From NCBI RefSeq assembly GCF_016906535.1, contig NC_057381.1, positions 1,240,001 through 1,304,000 of the forward strand: DNA of 64,000 nt. Reading direction: 5' to 3'. The stretch comes from Rhizoctonia solani (lineage: Eukaryota > Basidiomycota > Agaricomycetes > Cantharellales > Ceratobasidiaceae). Every line of letters begins with the position of its first letter. The stretch's first letter is position 1. The notes below the pieces were generated by a model. The model was not told the DNA's origin. It did not search any database and saw nothing but the letters and a program-made list of their open reading frames with translations. A program made the position numbers and the translations under genes. Below, piece by piece: positions 1 through 9,862 of the stretch.

Positions 1-1556
1 AATATGGAACCTAGTGCTGCGCTGGAGGCATCCGTTTCTAAGAAGTAAGGCTTGGTGGGGTCGGCATGGCAGAGTACGGGGGCGCTCGTGATAGCATCCT
101 TGAGTCCCTGAAAAGCTTCCTGTTCTCTGGTATCCCATTTCCAAGGCGTGTCCTTTTTCACCAAATTATGCAACGGTCTGGCTATATGGCTGAAATTGGC
201 CACAAAGCGGCGGAGGAAGTTGGCAAACCCTAGGAAGGACTGCACTTCCTTGACCTTGGTAGGCGTGGGCCATTCCTGAACTGCCCGAATCTTGAGTTTG
301 TCCAGACTAAAACCTTTGTCTGACACGATAATTCCCAAGTATTCCACCAATGTAACATGGAACGTGCATTTTGACGCCTTGCAGAACAATTGGTTTGCCA
401 TTAACCGCCGTAATACTTCATGAACGTGCTGGGTGTGGGTTGCGTCATCCTTTGAATAAATTAGGATGTCATCAAGATAAATGATGACGCATACATCCAA
501 TAGATCCTTGAATAATTCGTTCATGAAGTGTTGGAATGAGGCAGGGGCGTTGGTTAAACCAAAGGTCATGACAAGAGACTCGTACAGGCCATACTTAGTG
601 CGGAACGCGGTTTTCCATTCGTCGCCCTCCTTAACACGGACATTGTTGTAACCCCATCTCAGGTCTAGCTTGGTGAAGATCTTAGCACCACGGAGCTGGG
701 CCATGAGGTCATCTGGACGAGGTAACGGGTACACATTCTTCTTTGTCCGACTATTGAGGCGGCGGTAGTCAACCACAAGCCAACGGGAACCATCCTTTTT
801 GGGTACAAACATGACAGGGGAACTGATTGATGACTTGCTGGGGCGGATCTTCCCCGCCTTGAGTTTGTCCCTGAGCCAATCCTTGAGTGTGGAGGATTTG
901 GCATCAGTCATGCTATATAACGGGGAATTGAGGGGCCCTTCTTCCGTTAGTTCAATGGCAATGTCGTAATGCCGATGTGGGGGAAGCTTGTTGAATTCTT
1001 CCTCCCCAAATACCTTGGCGTACTGGTGATATTTTGGGGGTACTCCTTCAAGGGGATTCTGATCAGCTTCCTCTTCCTTGGCAATGGCCACGTGTTCTGG
1101 TGGTGTATGGGGGAAGGAGAGGGTTTGCGCGTTCCAATTGATTTCTGGGTTGTGTGCGTCCAACCATTTCAGTCCCAAGATGGCGGCGTGAGACCCGGTG
1201 TTGCATATAAGGAAGGTCTCGGTCATTTGTTTACCATCAAATAGGAAGGTTAGGTGAGCCTTCTTCCAAATCTTTCCAGCCTGGGGGCTCGACCCATCGA
1301 GCATAGTTACGGTGCGGGGTTGAGGGAGGTCTATTAGGGGCAGGCGGAGTCGTTCTGCGGTGTGAGGATGAAGGAATGATGATGTAGCGCCTGAATCTAT
1401 CAGGACTTCTAGTGGGTCCGCTTGTTTCTCTGGCTTAATTGAGATTGTGAAGAGTGGGGAAATTCTATTGGTGCTATTCGATATATTACAGATTTCAATA
1501 AGCCTAGAGTACTTAGGGTCCTTGCGCGCGGCAGCAGGTACCCTTAGTCTTTTCCC
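1..1556 (-). CDS. Pol polyprotein of element A (partial): protease and reverse transcriptase
   Basis: The open frame starts in the -1 frame relative to gag at the GGGAAAA heptamer and is uninterrupted to the window edge. In order: a retropepsin with active site LIDSGATSSF near 1390-1420, the linker typical of chromoviral pol (KVFGEEEFNKLPPHRHYDI), then reverse transcriptase with VVDYRRLN, the TKLDLRWGYNN block and the catalytic YLDD (about 466-480), and the beginning of the thumb and RNase H region (FLETDAS). It copies element RNA into cDNA inside virus-like particles. The C-terminal RNase H, integrase and any chromodomain lie to the left. Protease and reverse transcriptase catalytic residues are intact, so this copy may have been active recently; this is an inference, since the other half cannot be seen. 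Confidence 0.9.
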
Positions 1557-2896
1557 GATTCGGGTCCAGACTCTTTGCCAATTTTGGCGGCTTCCTTCTT
1601 GACACCTTCCTCCTTGGGTGTGGCTTTCCAGCCAGTGCGGCATTCCGCAAATTTATGGCCCGCCTTACCGCATTTGATGCAGAGGCCTTCAGCCCTGCGG
1701 CGGTTTCGCTCCTCCTCGGAGACAAAGTTGGGGTCACTGGAGAGGCGCCCTGGTCTTGTGGCCTGTTGGCCGGTACTCGCCCCCCTATTGGGGGTGGAGG
1801 AAGTTCCAGACTTACTACCCTTAGGCGGGTGGCTGGCACGCTCCTTGCAGAGGGCGTTGTCAATGACCAGGGCTGCGTTTTGCAGCTCCAGGAGGGTAGT
1901 GGGGCGCTGCTCTTGGGTGGCAATGAGGCGGCTGACCTCCCAGTGGAGGCCACGTGCGAATTGCCCACAAAGGGCGGCGTTGTTCCAGTCTAGGTCCATG
2001 GCGATGGTCCTAAACTTTGTAATGTACTCAGCACAGGTGCCTGTCTGAGTGAGGTAGGTGATTTGCCGCTCCGCGGCCCTTGTGGCGTCTGGGTTCCCAA
2101 ACGCAGCCAGGAATTCCCTCCTGAAGTCCTCCACCGTTTGGATGATGGCCCTGTGGGACCCTAGTTGGTCGAGGTGAGGGTGCGCCCATGCTCCTGCTGC
2201 GTCCTTCATGTTCATTAGGAGGAATGAGAGTACCTCTTGGTCCGTTGGGAACATGCGCTGGTTAAGGCGGACCCATGCCATCATTCTTGTGAGCCATTGT
2301 CGTGACTCATTCCCGATTTTCCCCGTATAGGCGTCAGGGTGATCTACCTTGACGGGGGCTTGGTATGCGGCTACTGGAGCCGCTGGTGGAGGGGCAACGG
2401 GGGAACGGAGCCTGATAGGCAAAGATGGAGCGGGAGTTTGGACTCGTGGGGGGGCCCGGACAGGGGTTGGTTGGGCAAAGGTGATGGGAGGCTTGGTGGG
2501 GTTAGCCCAGGCGATGAGGGGCGCACTAGGCGCTGGAAGAGGGTCGGCTTTTGATAGGGGCCTGGGCGTGGCTTCGATTGCCGGTGGTTTCCGGTCTTCT
2601 GGTGTGTGGGGTTGGGGCCCATTAGCCTCGATGCGAGTGAGGGTTTGGTCGACTGCTCCCATCCAGTCTCGGGCTTCCTTGTTGACTTCCTTGATTTCCT
2701 TGAGTTCCCGCTCAAGCCGGATGACTTGGTTTTGCAATCCCAGGAGGAGGGAGATTGCACGGCTGAGGGATATTTCCCCAAAAACCTCTGGTTCAAGGCT
2801 CCCTGACTCATCGGCGGTTGCCGGAAGAGAGGGTCCCAGCTCTCCTTGATCGAGAGGGGATTGGGGACGAGCGGTGCTCCGGGAACGGGTTGCCAT
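1544..2896 (-). CDS. Gag of gypsy element A
   Basis: Structural capsid/nucleocapsid protein of element A. The frame is open from 2989, but the ATG at 2896-2894 (MATRSRS) is preferred because the related gags of C and D carry a similar ATRSQ/ATHSQ stretch there. The N-terminal third is Pro/Ser-rich with a coiled-coil-like segment (LQNQVIRLERELKEI). The retrotransposon gag core follows (PDAYTGKIGNESRQWLTRMMAWV ... YLTQTGTCAEYITKF). Near the C-terminus is one CCHC knuckle, CIKCGKAGHKFAEC. It ends GKD-stop at 1544, and pol begins in the -1 frame over the slippery heptamer at 1550-1556. About 450 residues, a normal size for fungal chromoviruses. Confidence 0.88.
   Translation of the reverse strand: MATRSRSTARPQSPLDQGELGPSLPATADESGSLEPEVFGEISLSRAISLLLGLQNQVIRLERELKEIKEVNKEARDWMGAVDQTLTRIEANGPQPHTPEDRKPPAIEATPRPLSKADPLPAPSAPLIAWANPTKPPITFAQPTPVRAPPRVQTPAPSLPIRLRSPVAPPPAAPVAAYQAPVKVDHPDAYTGKIGNESRQWLTRMMAWVRLNQRMFPTDQEVLSFLLMNMKDAAGAWAHPHLDQLGSHRAIIQTVEDFRREFLAAFGNPDATRAAERQITYLTQTGTCAEYITKFRTIAMDLDWNNAALCGQFARGLHWEVSRLIATQEQRPTTLLELQNAALVIDNALCKERASHPPKGSKSGTSSTPNRGASTGQQATRPGRLSSDPNFVSEEERNRRRAEGLCIKCGKAGHKFAECRTGWKATPKEEGVKKEAAKIGKESGPESGKD
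1550..1556 (-). promoter_or_regulatory. -1 ribosomal frameshift heptamer, element A
   Basis: On the minus strand the sequence is G GGA AAA read in the gag frame, followed by GAC and the TAA stop of gag. It fits the X XXY YYZ rule, and a -1 slip puts ribosomes into the long pol frame. The same heptamer lies at the same place in C (13277-13283) and D (20592-20598). Confidence 0.7.
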
Positions 2897-3373
2897 CTCA
2901 TGGGGGTATGAGCGGCCTTGGTGGGAAGTGGCGCGTTGGGAGGCGCGGGAGGAAGCGCAAGAGGGGGTGCGTGACGTAATGGTGGGCAAAGGGGGGGAGG
3001 ATGGTGCCTATAACAGGACTTATGGGTTGCTTTCTTGTTCTGGCGCTAAGAACTTGCGTCAACCGCCTAGCGTTGGACAGTCCCTATTGACCAATCAACT
3101 GCCGTGTACGGGCGTGATGTGGAACGGGTTTTCTGCAAGCGGGTGGATCTGCTGACTAGTTCCGCTGACAAGGGGTGCGGTGACCGGTGGTATGCGGGCG
3201 ATAGGGATAGCCTGCCTTATAGCAATTTGTTACTATGTGGGACCAACAGCTCTTTGATTATTCCAGCTGAAAGGGGAGTCCAATCACGTGTTTTCACTCG
3301 TGCTAGTACAGGTATCCTTCTCGGGGGTTGGAGCTTAGTAGGGGTGGGTGCAGAACGGTTTGCAACCGACGTA

Positions 3374-3386
3374 AGGTCGATTACCT
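3374..3386 (-). other. Predicted self-primer binding site, element A
   Basis: Two bases inside the LTR, the 13-nt element-strand sequence AGGTAATCGACCT pairs with AGGTTGATTACCT at the predicted RNA 5' end (3638-3650), all Watson-Crick except one G-U. That start lies 34 nt from the first T of the TATA box. It does not begin with the TGG expected for a tRNA 3'-end primer site. Confidence 0.65.
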
Positions 3387-3388
3387 AG

Positions 3389-3972
3389 TGTCCTAGACGT
3401 CTGTAAGGACGTCGAGGAGGATGGCGCTTGCGGCCGGACGTATCTAAGTAGAGAACCGCGTAAGGCGGCGGCAAGCTATCCTACGGCGACGACCAGCTAT
3501 ACTACGATGACCAAAGCCGTAAGGGCGATGACCAGCTATGTAACTACAGCGAGAAAGCCGCTTAAGGCGGTGTGGACTAAGTAGCTAAGTGGTTTACTGG
3601 GCTTAAGGCCCTTGTACAGTAGTGGGGATGCGACAAGAGGTAATCAACCTGGGTGTTACCATGGTCGGTTGGCCTCCTTATATATTCTACAGAGTAACTA
3701 ATTACAAATACATCATGTCCAATATGTAATCAAATAAGAACCCCGCTCCGCAGTTGGCCTTACTCATGCATACGTGTCACTGACGTGTCATAGTGATGTC
3801 ATTAGGTGGAGGTGGCTACGTGTGCTGAGGTAAGCGCGGAAGGGGACGTGGCTCGGCGCTTGGCGTATGATATAAGCGCCGAAGTCACGTGATCGAAAAT
3901 GTTGTCCGTTTGTCTTTGTTTAAATCCAAGAAAGTGGGAATAAATTCCCTGGTATCGATTGTGTCTACGACA
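3389..3972 (-). repeat. 5' LTR of element A
   Basis: On the element strand the LTR reads TGTCGTAG ... GGACA, so its ends are TGTC/GACA. The right end is fixed by the junction with B coding sequence at 3973. The left end is inferred from the TGTC and from the self-complementary primer site 2 bp inside. It holds a CACGTG box next to a GGCGCTTAT motif (about 3876-3893), a TATATAAG box (3677-3684) and a predicted transcript start at 3650. The second LTR is outside the window, so identity cannot be checked. Confidence 0.75.
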
Positions 3973-6900
3973 GGGGAAGTGGGACTGGATCACGGTCATA
4001 CTTGTCTACTGGCTTCTTGTGTAATAGGGCAATGTTGAAGACAGGGTGGACTTTCATGGATTTAGGGAGATCCAGTTTATAGGAGTTCCTGCCAATTTTC
4101 TCCAAGACCTTATAGGGCCCCAATCGCTTATGTTCTAGCTTATGGGAAGGCCTTGAAGTTTTGATGTTGGCGCTACTCAAATAGACTTTATCACCAACTT
4201 CCAGCTTGGTTGCTTCCCTTCTGTTGAGATCATAGTATTGTGCGTTTTGTCTTGCAGCAATTTCTAAAGCAGCTTTAGCTTCAGCTTGGATCTCTTTCAG
4301 GAAGTCTGCTAGGTCATTGGCTTGAGGGACATGGCTTTCCTTGGTGTTCCCAACTGTAAAGTCTGGGTTGTAACCATAGCACATGTAGAAGGGTGAATGT
4401 TTGGAACCTGAGTGTTTCCCATTATTGTATGAAAATTCCGCAAGTGGTAATGACGCAACCCAGTCTGTTTGCCTATAGTTGATATAGTGGCGTAGGTAGA
4501 TTTCCACAAACTGGTTTAAGCGTTCACTTTGTCCATCAACTTGGGGTCTGTATGCAGTGGAGAAGTGTGGTTCTATCCCCAGCCGCTTATAGACCTGTCT
4601 TAGGAACTTTGCATTGAACTGGGGGCCTCGGTCCAAGATGGTTTTCCTGGGTAACCCATGTAACTTCCACACAAAAGATACAAAGAGATTTGCAACATCA
4701 ACCGCAGTTGCATCAGAGTGAGTTGGTATGAAATGGACCATTTTGGATAGGCGGTCCACTACAGTTAATATTGCATCATATCCTTCTGAGGTGGGGAGTC
4801 CTACAATCAAGTCATACGTTATTTCCTCCCAGGGCTTATTGGGTAAATCTATGTTTTGAAGGAGACCTTCAGGAGCCCGGTTGGAATGTTTACTGCGTAT
4901 GCATGAGTCGCATGCTTGGACATATTTTGTTACAGACTGTTTCATCCCTGACCAATAGTAATCCCTTGAAAGGAGGTCTAGGGTTCTGAACTGTCCTGGG
5001 TGCCCAGTGGAAGGGTTATCATGCCTGCTTTCCAAGACGGCTTTCCTGATTTCTGGCTTGTTGGGGACATAGATCCAATCATGATAGTAAAGTAGGCCAT
5101 TATCAATCTTCCATCCTTTAACAGGTATATCCTCTTCCAAAGATTTAAGGATTTTGTATACAGCTTTATCATCATGCAGAGCGTCCCTTATTAGGTCATT
5201 AAGGTCACTATCTGTTTGAATAGCTGCAATAAAAAGCTCTGGGCTTATGAGCACAGGGGTTTCACCCCCCTCTTTAACCGCAGACTTGTGGTCTTCACGG
5301 CGAGAGAGAATATCTGCTTTTCTATTCTGTGCGCCTGGCCTATACACAATCCTATAGTTGTAATCTGCCAAAAATCCCATCCACCTTAACTGCCTTTGGT
5401 TCAGATCCCTTTTTGTCTGGAAATACTCCAGATTTTTATGGTCTGTCAGTATTTTGACAGGGATTACTGTTCCTTCCAGCAGGTGACGCCATTCCTTTAA
5501 AGCCCTTACTACTGCTAATAACTCTTTATCAAAGATATCATAGTTTCTTTCAGCAGGTGCTAGGGATTTTGATAGGAATGCCACTGGGTGTAATTTATCA
5601 TCACTGCCCTTTTGATTAAGGACAGCGCCCGTTGCAAAATCAGAGGCGTCACACTCAAGGAAAAACTCCTTGTATGGATCAGGTTGGATTAAAACAGGGG
5701 ATTCAATTAGAGCCTGTTTAAGAGCTTTAAAAGACACTTCTTGGCGTTCACCCCACTCCCAAGGTATATTCTTTTGGAGTAATTGGTATAAGGGTTGTGC
5801 CAATTTTGAGAAGTTATGTATGAAGCGTCTATAGAAATTTATAAAGCCCAAAAACTCTTGAACCCCTTTGACAGAGCGCGGTGTTGCCCAATCAACCGCT
5901 TGAGTGATTTTCTTGGGATCTGCTTTTACTCCTTCACCATTGGCAATAACACCAAGGTAGTCTACTTCAGACGCATAGAAATTACACTTTTCCAGGTTAC
6001 AATAGCATGCATTGTCTTGCAGCCTTTTCAGTACCTCTTGGAGATGTTTTGTGTGTAATTCCCTGCTTTCTGAGAATATTAGGATGTTGTCTAGATATAC
6101 TACTACATAGACGTCCAATATGTCCCTAAATGTCTCATTCATGAAGTGCTGAAATGCAGCAGGAGCATTGCATAACCCAAAGGGCATGACTAGGTATTCA
6201 AACAGGCCATATTTGGTTTTAAATGCAGTCTTCCATTCATCACCTTCCTTTATCCGGACCAAGTTGTATCCAGATTTCAGGTCAATGGTGGAAAAGTATT
6301 TTGCGCCTCTTAGTTTCTCAATGAGAGACTGTATTAGAGGTAGAGGGTACGCATTCTTGACTGTATTTGCATTTAGGGATCTATAATCCACAACCATACG
6401 CCTTTTCCCATTTTTCTTGTTGACAAAATGAACTGGGGAACCATATTTGGATTTGGATGGGCGAATCAATCCTTTGTCCAATTGTTCTTTAAGGAGTTTT
6501 CTAAGTTCCTCATCATCAGATGCCTTCAAGGGGTATACCATAGCCTTAACAGGTTTATCAGGATCAATTAAATCAATCCCTAAATCAAAAGGACGGTGCA
6601 GCGGCAGTTCTGTCACCTTCATGTCCTCAGAAAATACCTCCGCAAAATTGCGCAGTTCTACTGGGATACTTTCAAGTGGAGAATCCACAGTACCTCCAGT
6701 TTCCCTAGGGATGCCTTCAAGAGGTTCAATTACCTTGACACCTCCTAAGTCTTCTGGTATGCCTTCAAGGTGGTTAGGAGTCCCACCAACATTTCCCAGG
6801 ATAGAATTAGAAATAGAAAGACAAGAATTGTTACAATATTGAGAATTAAAAGTGATATGCTTATTAGGCCAATCTATAGTAGGGTTGTGTAACTTGAGCC

Positions 6901-7317
6901 AGGACATTCCAAGGACTATGCTATGTTTACCTATATCAGCTACGTTACATTTCAGAACCTCTTTATGACTACCTAATTCTAAAGTAAATATACATTCTGA
7001 ATCTACCAAACCAGAACTAATGTCTCTTCCATCAATCACTTTAAGGCAACGTGGTACAGATTTTTTGTAGTAGGTATACCATATTGTTTGATTAGGTCCT
7101 TGTGTATGAAGCAAGATGAAGCACCTGAATCAATCATAGCCCATCCAAAGAAGGGCTTCATTTTCTTGGTAACCTTAGGGTTGGGAACATTTTGAACGCA
7201 AGATGCTTGAAAATATATATTTAAAGGAGATATATTATTTACAGAAAAGATTTCCAAGCTATCTAAATGTCCATTGTTTCCCTCTGATACACTGTTCCCA
7301 TTAGTGTTCAGAGGTCC
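3973..7317 (-). pseudogene. Pol polyprotein of gypsy element B (frameshifted, 3' truncated)
   Basis: Order of domains: retropepsin (MIDSGASSCF, about 7130), a linker, reverse transcriptase with VVDYRSLN and YLDN at 6086-6097, RNase H (FLECDASDFATGAVL), the integrase zinc region (HDNPSTGHPGQFRT ... CDSCIRSK) and core (PWEEITYDLIVGLP, LDRGPQFNAKF, DGQSERLNQFVEIYLR), and the integrase C-terminal part (KLEHKRLGPYKVLEKIG). Protease and the 1049-residue downstream ORF are in different frames; they join if one A is restored in the A6 run near 7060. The second Asp of the reverse transcriptase YxDD is Asn. The end is cut by the LTR of A, which supplies the stop codon. Confidence 0.85.
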
Positions 7318-8645
7318 CCATTTTCCGACTCATCCTCAGAGATATGGGCCTCATGGCCAGAGTAGGATTTTGAGGGGCATTGATTGGCATAGTGTCCCCT
7401 ACCTCCACATGTTGCGCATATAATAGGTTTTTTGCCTTTTGAGGAGGCAGAGTCTAAGTCCATAGGGGAAGGACCAGAGTTGCGCGCAGAGGAGGAGGAG
7501 GAAGCCTTGGGGGCAGGAGTGGAAGTGGCAGTGACTGGGTGGTTATCCTTCTTGATAGTTTTGAAGGTAACGTCCATGGTGGTGCCATCATTCCACTTAA
7601 CAATTGGAACTGCAATCCCTTTGGCATTTTGGCCAATTTTTTGGAGGACCCCCTTCTTAGCCTTTCCATCCACAATTGCATACACCTGTTCCCCAACAGA
7701 CAGTTTATCCCTGGGCGCTCCCTGGGCTGCTGCTGACGTAGAGGTGCTGGACTTGCTTCCAGATTGGTTTGAAGAGGAGGAGGAACCCTTGTGCTGGGCC
7801 GCAAACTGCTCTAGGCGCTGATCCACCTTAAGGGCCTTCTCTGCAAGAGTTGCAAGAGTAACAGAGGCATCTGCATGGTCATAATCTTGAACCATGAGAG
7901 TTTCCTTAATTTTGTGGGATAGGCCATCATAGAACATATCCCTGAGAGAGGGGTTGTTGTAACCAAGACCTTGAGAATAGGTCTGGAAGTCCTTGTAGTA
8001 ATCTTGGACTCCCTTGGTTTGTTTGAGGGTGCGCAGTTTAGCGCAGAAGTTCTCAGTCCTATTTTGGACATTCCAGCGTGCATTGAATTGCAGCCAGAAG
8101 GCATCCAGATTGTGGAGCCAAGAAACAGGATTCCCTTTCACAACGTCCTCTTCTAGGTAGGGCTCAAGCCACTCATGGGCCTTGCCATCCAGGCAGGAAA
8201 TGATAAAAGCGATTTGCTCATCCACTGTTGAGCCAGGATATGAGATCCTGAGGTAATGAGATACAGCAACCCTAAAGGAGATTGCCTTGTTTTTGTCAGA
8301 CCCATCAAATTTGTCTGGCGTTGCAAGTTTGGGAGCCTTGGTAGCCAAGGCAATAGAAGAACCAGACGCAGCCGCAGTGCCTATTTTGGCAATATCAGCC
8401 CCAAGTTTAACAATGAGGGCATCAAGATTGGTGATGCTGCTGTTGTGGTTGTTGAGGGTGGCCTGTGTGGTGCCTAGATCTGTATGATGGGCAGCCGCTT
8501 GTCCTATGACCAGAGAAAGATTCTGATTCATAGCCAGGAGGAGGTTTTTGATCTCCTGGGCCCACGCAGGTATCTCCTGGATATTGGTGGGGACAGACAG
8601 TGCATTGGGATCGGCATGCACATAGGTAGATGGTTGGGTTGACAT
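7308..8645 (-). CDS. Gag of gypsy element B
   Basis: 445-residue open frame. The N-terminus is helical (EIKNLLLAMNQNLSLVIGQ), followed by a retrotransposon gag core (PDKFDGSDKNKAISFRVAV ... LDAFWLQFNARW ... GVQDYYKDF). There is then a Ser-rich linker and a CCHC knuckle, CATCGGRGHYANQC, close to the acidic C-terminus. A stretch between core and knuckle (VGEQVYAIVDGKAKKGVLQK) looks like a small beta-rich domain of unknown role. Pol follows in the -1 frame, but no canonical slippery heptamer is visible at this overlap. The gag is uninterrupted, although this element's pol is damaged. Confidence 0.88.
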   Translation of the reverse strand: MSTQPSTYVHADPNALSVPTNIQEIPAWAQEIKNLLLAMNQNLSLVIGQAAAHHTDLGTTQATLNNHNSSITNLDALIVKLGADIAKIGTAAASGSSIALATKAPKLATPDKFDGSDKNKAISFRVAVSHYLRISYPGSTVDEQIAFIISCLDGKAHEWLEPYLEEDVVKGNPVSWLHNLDAFWLQFNARWNVQNRTENFCAKLRTLKQTKGVQDYYKDFQTYSQGLGYNNPSLRDMFYDGLSHKIKETLMVQDYDHADASVTLATLAEKALKVDQRLEQFAAQHKGSSSSSNQSGSKSSTSTSAAAQGAPRDKLSVGEQVYAIVDGKAKKGVLQKIGQNAKGIAVPIVKWNDGTTMDVTFKTIKKDNHPVTATSTPAPKASSSSSARNSGPSPMDLDSASSKGKKPIICATCGGRGHYANQCPSKSYSGHEAHISEDESENGDL

Positions 8646-9078
8646 AGTGGAGACAAAGGGGAATGGGAAGATACTAAGTAATGTCCTTGCTAAATAGGCA
8701 ACTTCACTACTAGTTTAGGAAAGATGGGGGGCTAGATGATTGGCCCCGCTAAGCTCACAGTTTATTCTTTTACGCTAATCACTGTCTCAATACCTAGCGT
8801 TGAATGCTCCTTACAACTGATCAACAAGCCTTGGATGGGCGTGATACAGTAGCAGGTTTTGCACAAGCGGGTCTTTGACTGTCTGTGACGCAGAAGGAGT
8901 TGTGGCAGACTCTTGGGTGGACGTTTGCAATGCTAGCCGTGTAACAATAACCCCCTAGTGCAACAATCACCAGTTTTGATTATTATCTGGTTATGCTGGA
9001 TCACTGGTTCTTGATGGGTCGTGCCAGTACTAACACCCTAATAGCCCACAAGGGTTGGTGATGAAGAACTCGACCTAA
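8646..9078 (-). other. 5' leader of element B
   Basis: Non-coding leader between LTR and gag. It shares short, ordered blocks with the leaders of A, C and D: TACCTAGCGTTG, ATCAAC, GCGTGATA, AGGTTTT, CAAGCGGGT and TTTTGATTATTAT on the plus strand. The protein-coding parts of B are far more diverged. No tRNA-type primer site is seen next to the LTR. Confidence 0.6.
9066..9076 (-). other. Predicted self-primer binding site, element B
   Basis: Element-strand AGGTCGAGTTC, two bases inside the LTR, pairs over 11 nt with GAACTCAACCT at the predicted RNA 5' end (9327-9337) with one A-C mismatch at a former CpG. The predicted start is 34 nt from the first T of TATATAAG (9364-9371). Confidence 0.6.
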
Positions 9079-9617
9079 TGTCAGAGCCAACAACTACCAG
9101 AAGGTAAAACCTAACAAGCTATTGCCTAATATAGGACTTATCAGCAAGTAGGGCCTAACAATGCTCAAGGCAAAGCCAGGAAAGGGTAGGACAAGACCTA
9201 TATAAAGTAAAGTGCACTAATGCTGTTAAGACAGCAGGGCAAGGAACCTTTGACAGGGACTGGTATGCTCTCAGGCAATACTCTTAAGTGTATGTCTTAG
9301 GGTAGGTAGGTGTGGAAGGGGATAAGAGGTTGAGTTCTGAGGCTTAAGGCTCTCAGAACCCTCCTTATATATTCAACAGAGAAGGGGAAGAGTAATTACA
9401 TGTACAAACATCATAACAAAGATAAGGTCACATGACCAGAGATAAGAAAACAAGATCACATGACTAAAGGTCATGTGATGAGATTACATAATAAGCGCCC
9501 AGCGCCTAAATAACATAAAAATGCATATATCCATAAGTCTCCATGAAAATAGCGCATATATTCACTATTTCTTCGACTTAGTGGATTCTAAGGTGGTCAC
9601 GCCTCTAGGGCATGACA
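9079..9617 (-). repeat. 5' LTR of element B
   Basis: 539 bp with terminal inverted TGTCA/TGACA. The right end is fixed by the jump into C's LTR sequence at 9618; the left end comes from the inverted terminus. It contains TATATAAG at 9364-9371, a GGCGCTTAT-type motif near 9490-9500 and a CATGTGATGAGATTACAT palindromic area. The base right after it (GTCTG, 9618-9622) is the likely target duplication, whose partner lies outside the window. Confidence 0.75.
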
Positions 9618-9849
9618 GTCTGTGCGTGAGATAAGGAAGCGTCCATGTGAAAGAGAAGCCTGCTGCGGGCTGCGCAGAAGCGTGGATTTCTCCTAAGCGC
9701 CCTTGGCACGGCATCTCAGCGCGGCATCTTGGCATAATAAGCGCCAAGATCACGTGGTCAAAAAACAAAAGATATTGAGTCCGTAAAAAATACTAAAAAT
9801 AATAGATAAATCGTGCAATTCTAATGGTATATGTTAGGAGGTTATAACA
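9618..9849 (-). repeat. 3' LTR fragment of element C
   Basis: Matches 15301-15532 with three differences. The left part was displaced when B inserted at the ACATG/GTCTG position. It ends with GTTATAACA beside the polypurine tract. Confidence 0.9.
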
Positions 9850-9862
9850 TTGCCCCCCCCTT
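9850..9862 (-). other. Polypurine tract of element C
   Basis: On the element strand a run of eight G follows the pol stop codon and abuts the LTR start (TGTTATAACC), the usual position for plus-strand priming. D has the matching tract at 17167-17178. Confidence 0.8.

Larger units (their letters stand above)
1..3972 (-). mobile_element. Ty3/gypsy LTR retrotransposon A (5' part; runs off window)
   Basis: Youngest member of the nest. In the minus direction it shows a 5' LTR (3389-3972), a leader of about 490 bp, gag (from 2896) and pol with protease and reverse transcriptase open to base 1. Its right edge cuts B's pol abruptly: B coding sequence stops at 3973 and continues straight into this LTR, so A inserted into B. 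The left part (RNase H, integrase, 3' LTR) is outside the window. Unlike C and D, A retains DSG in protease and YLDD in reverse transcriptase, with no stop in the visible ORFs. Confidence 0.9.
3973..9617 (-). mobile_element. Ty3/gypsy LTR retrotransposon B (3' end cut by A)
   Basis: Carries a 5' LTR (9079-9617), leader, gag (8645-7308) and pol (about 7317-3973). Its protein sequence is well diverged from A, C and D, so it is a separate lineage. On the right it ends exactly inside a C-type LTR: C sequence resumes at 9618, matching the interior of C's other LTR at 15301. On the left its pol is interrupted by A. The remainder of its 3' end and 3' LTR must lie left of A, outside the window. Confidence 0.9.

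Noticed and set aside
1575..2849. Plus-strand ORFs opposite gag of A
   Set aside because: Antisense shadows of the gag frame, without motifs.
9565..9768. Repeated ORF starting MFFDHVILALIMPRC in the LTRs (also at 15185-15451)
   Set aside because: It lies inside LTR U3 sequence in both places and owes its similarity to the repeat; the frame is not maintained in D.
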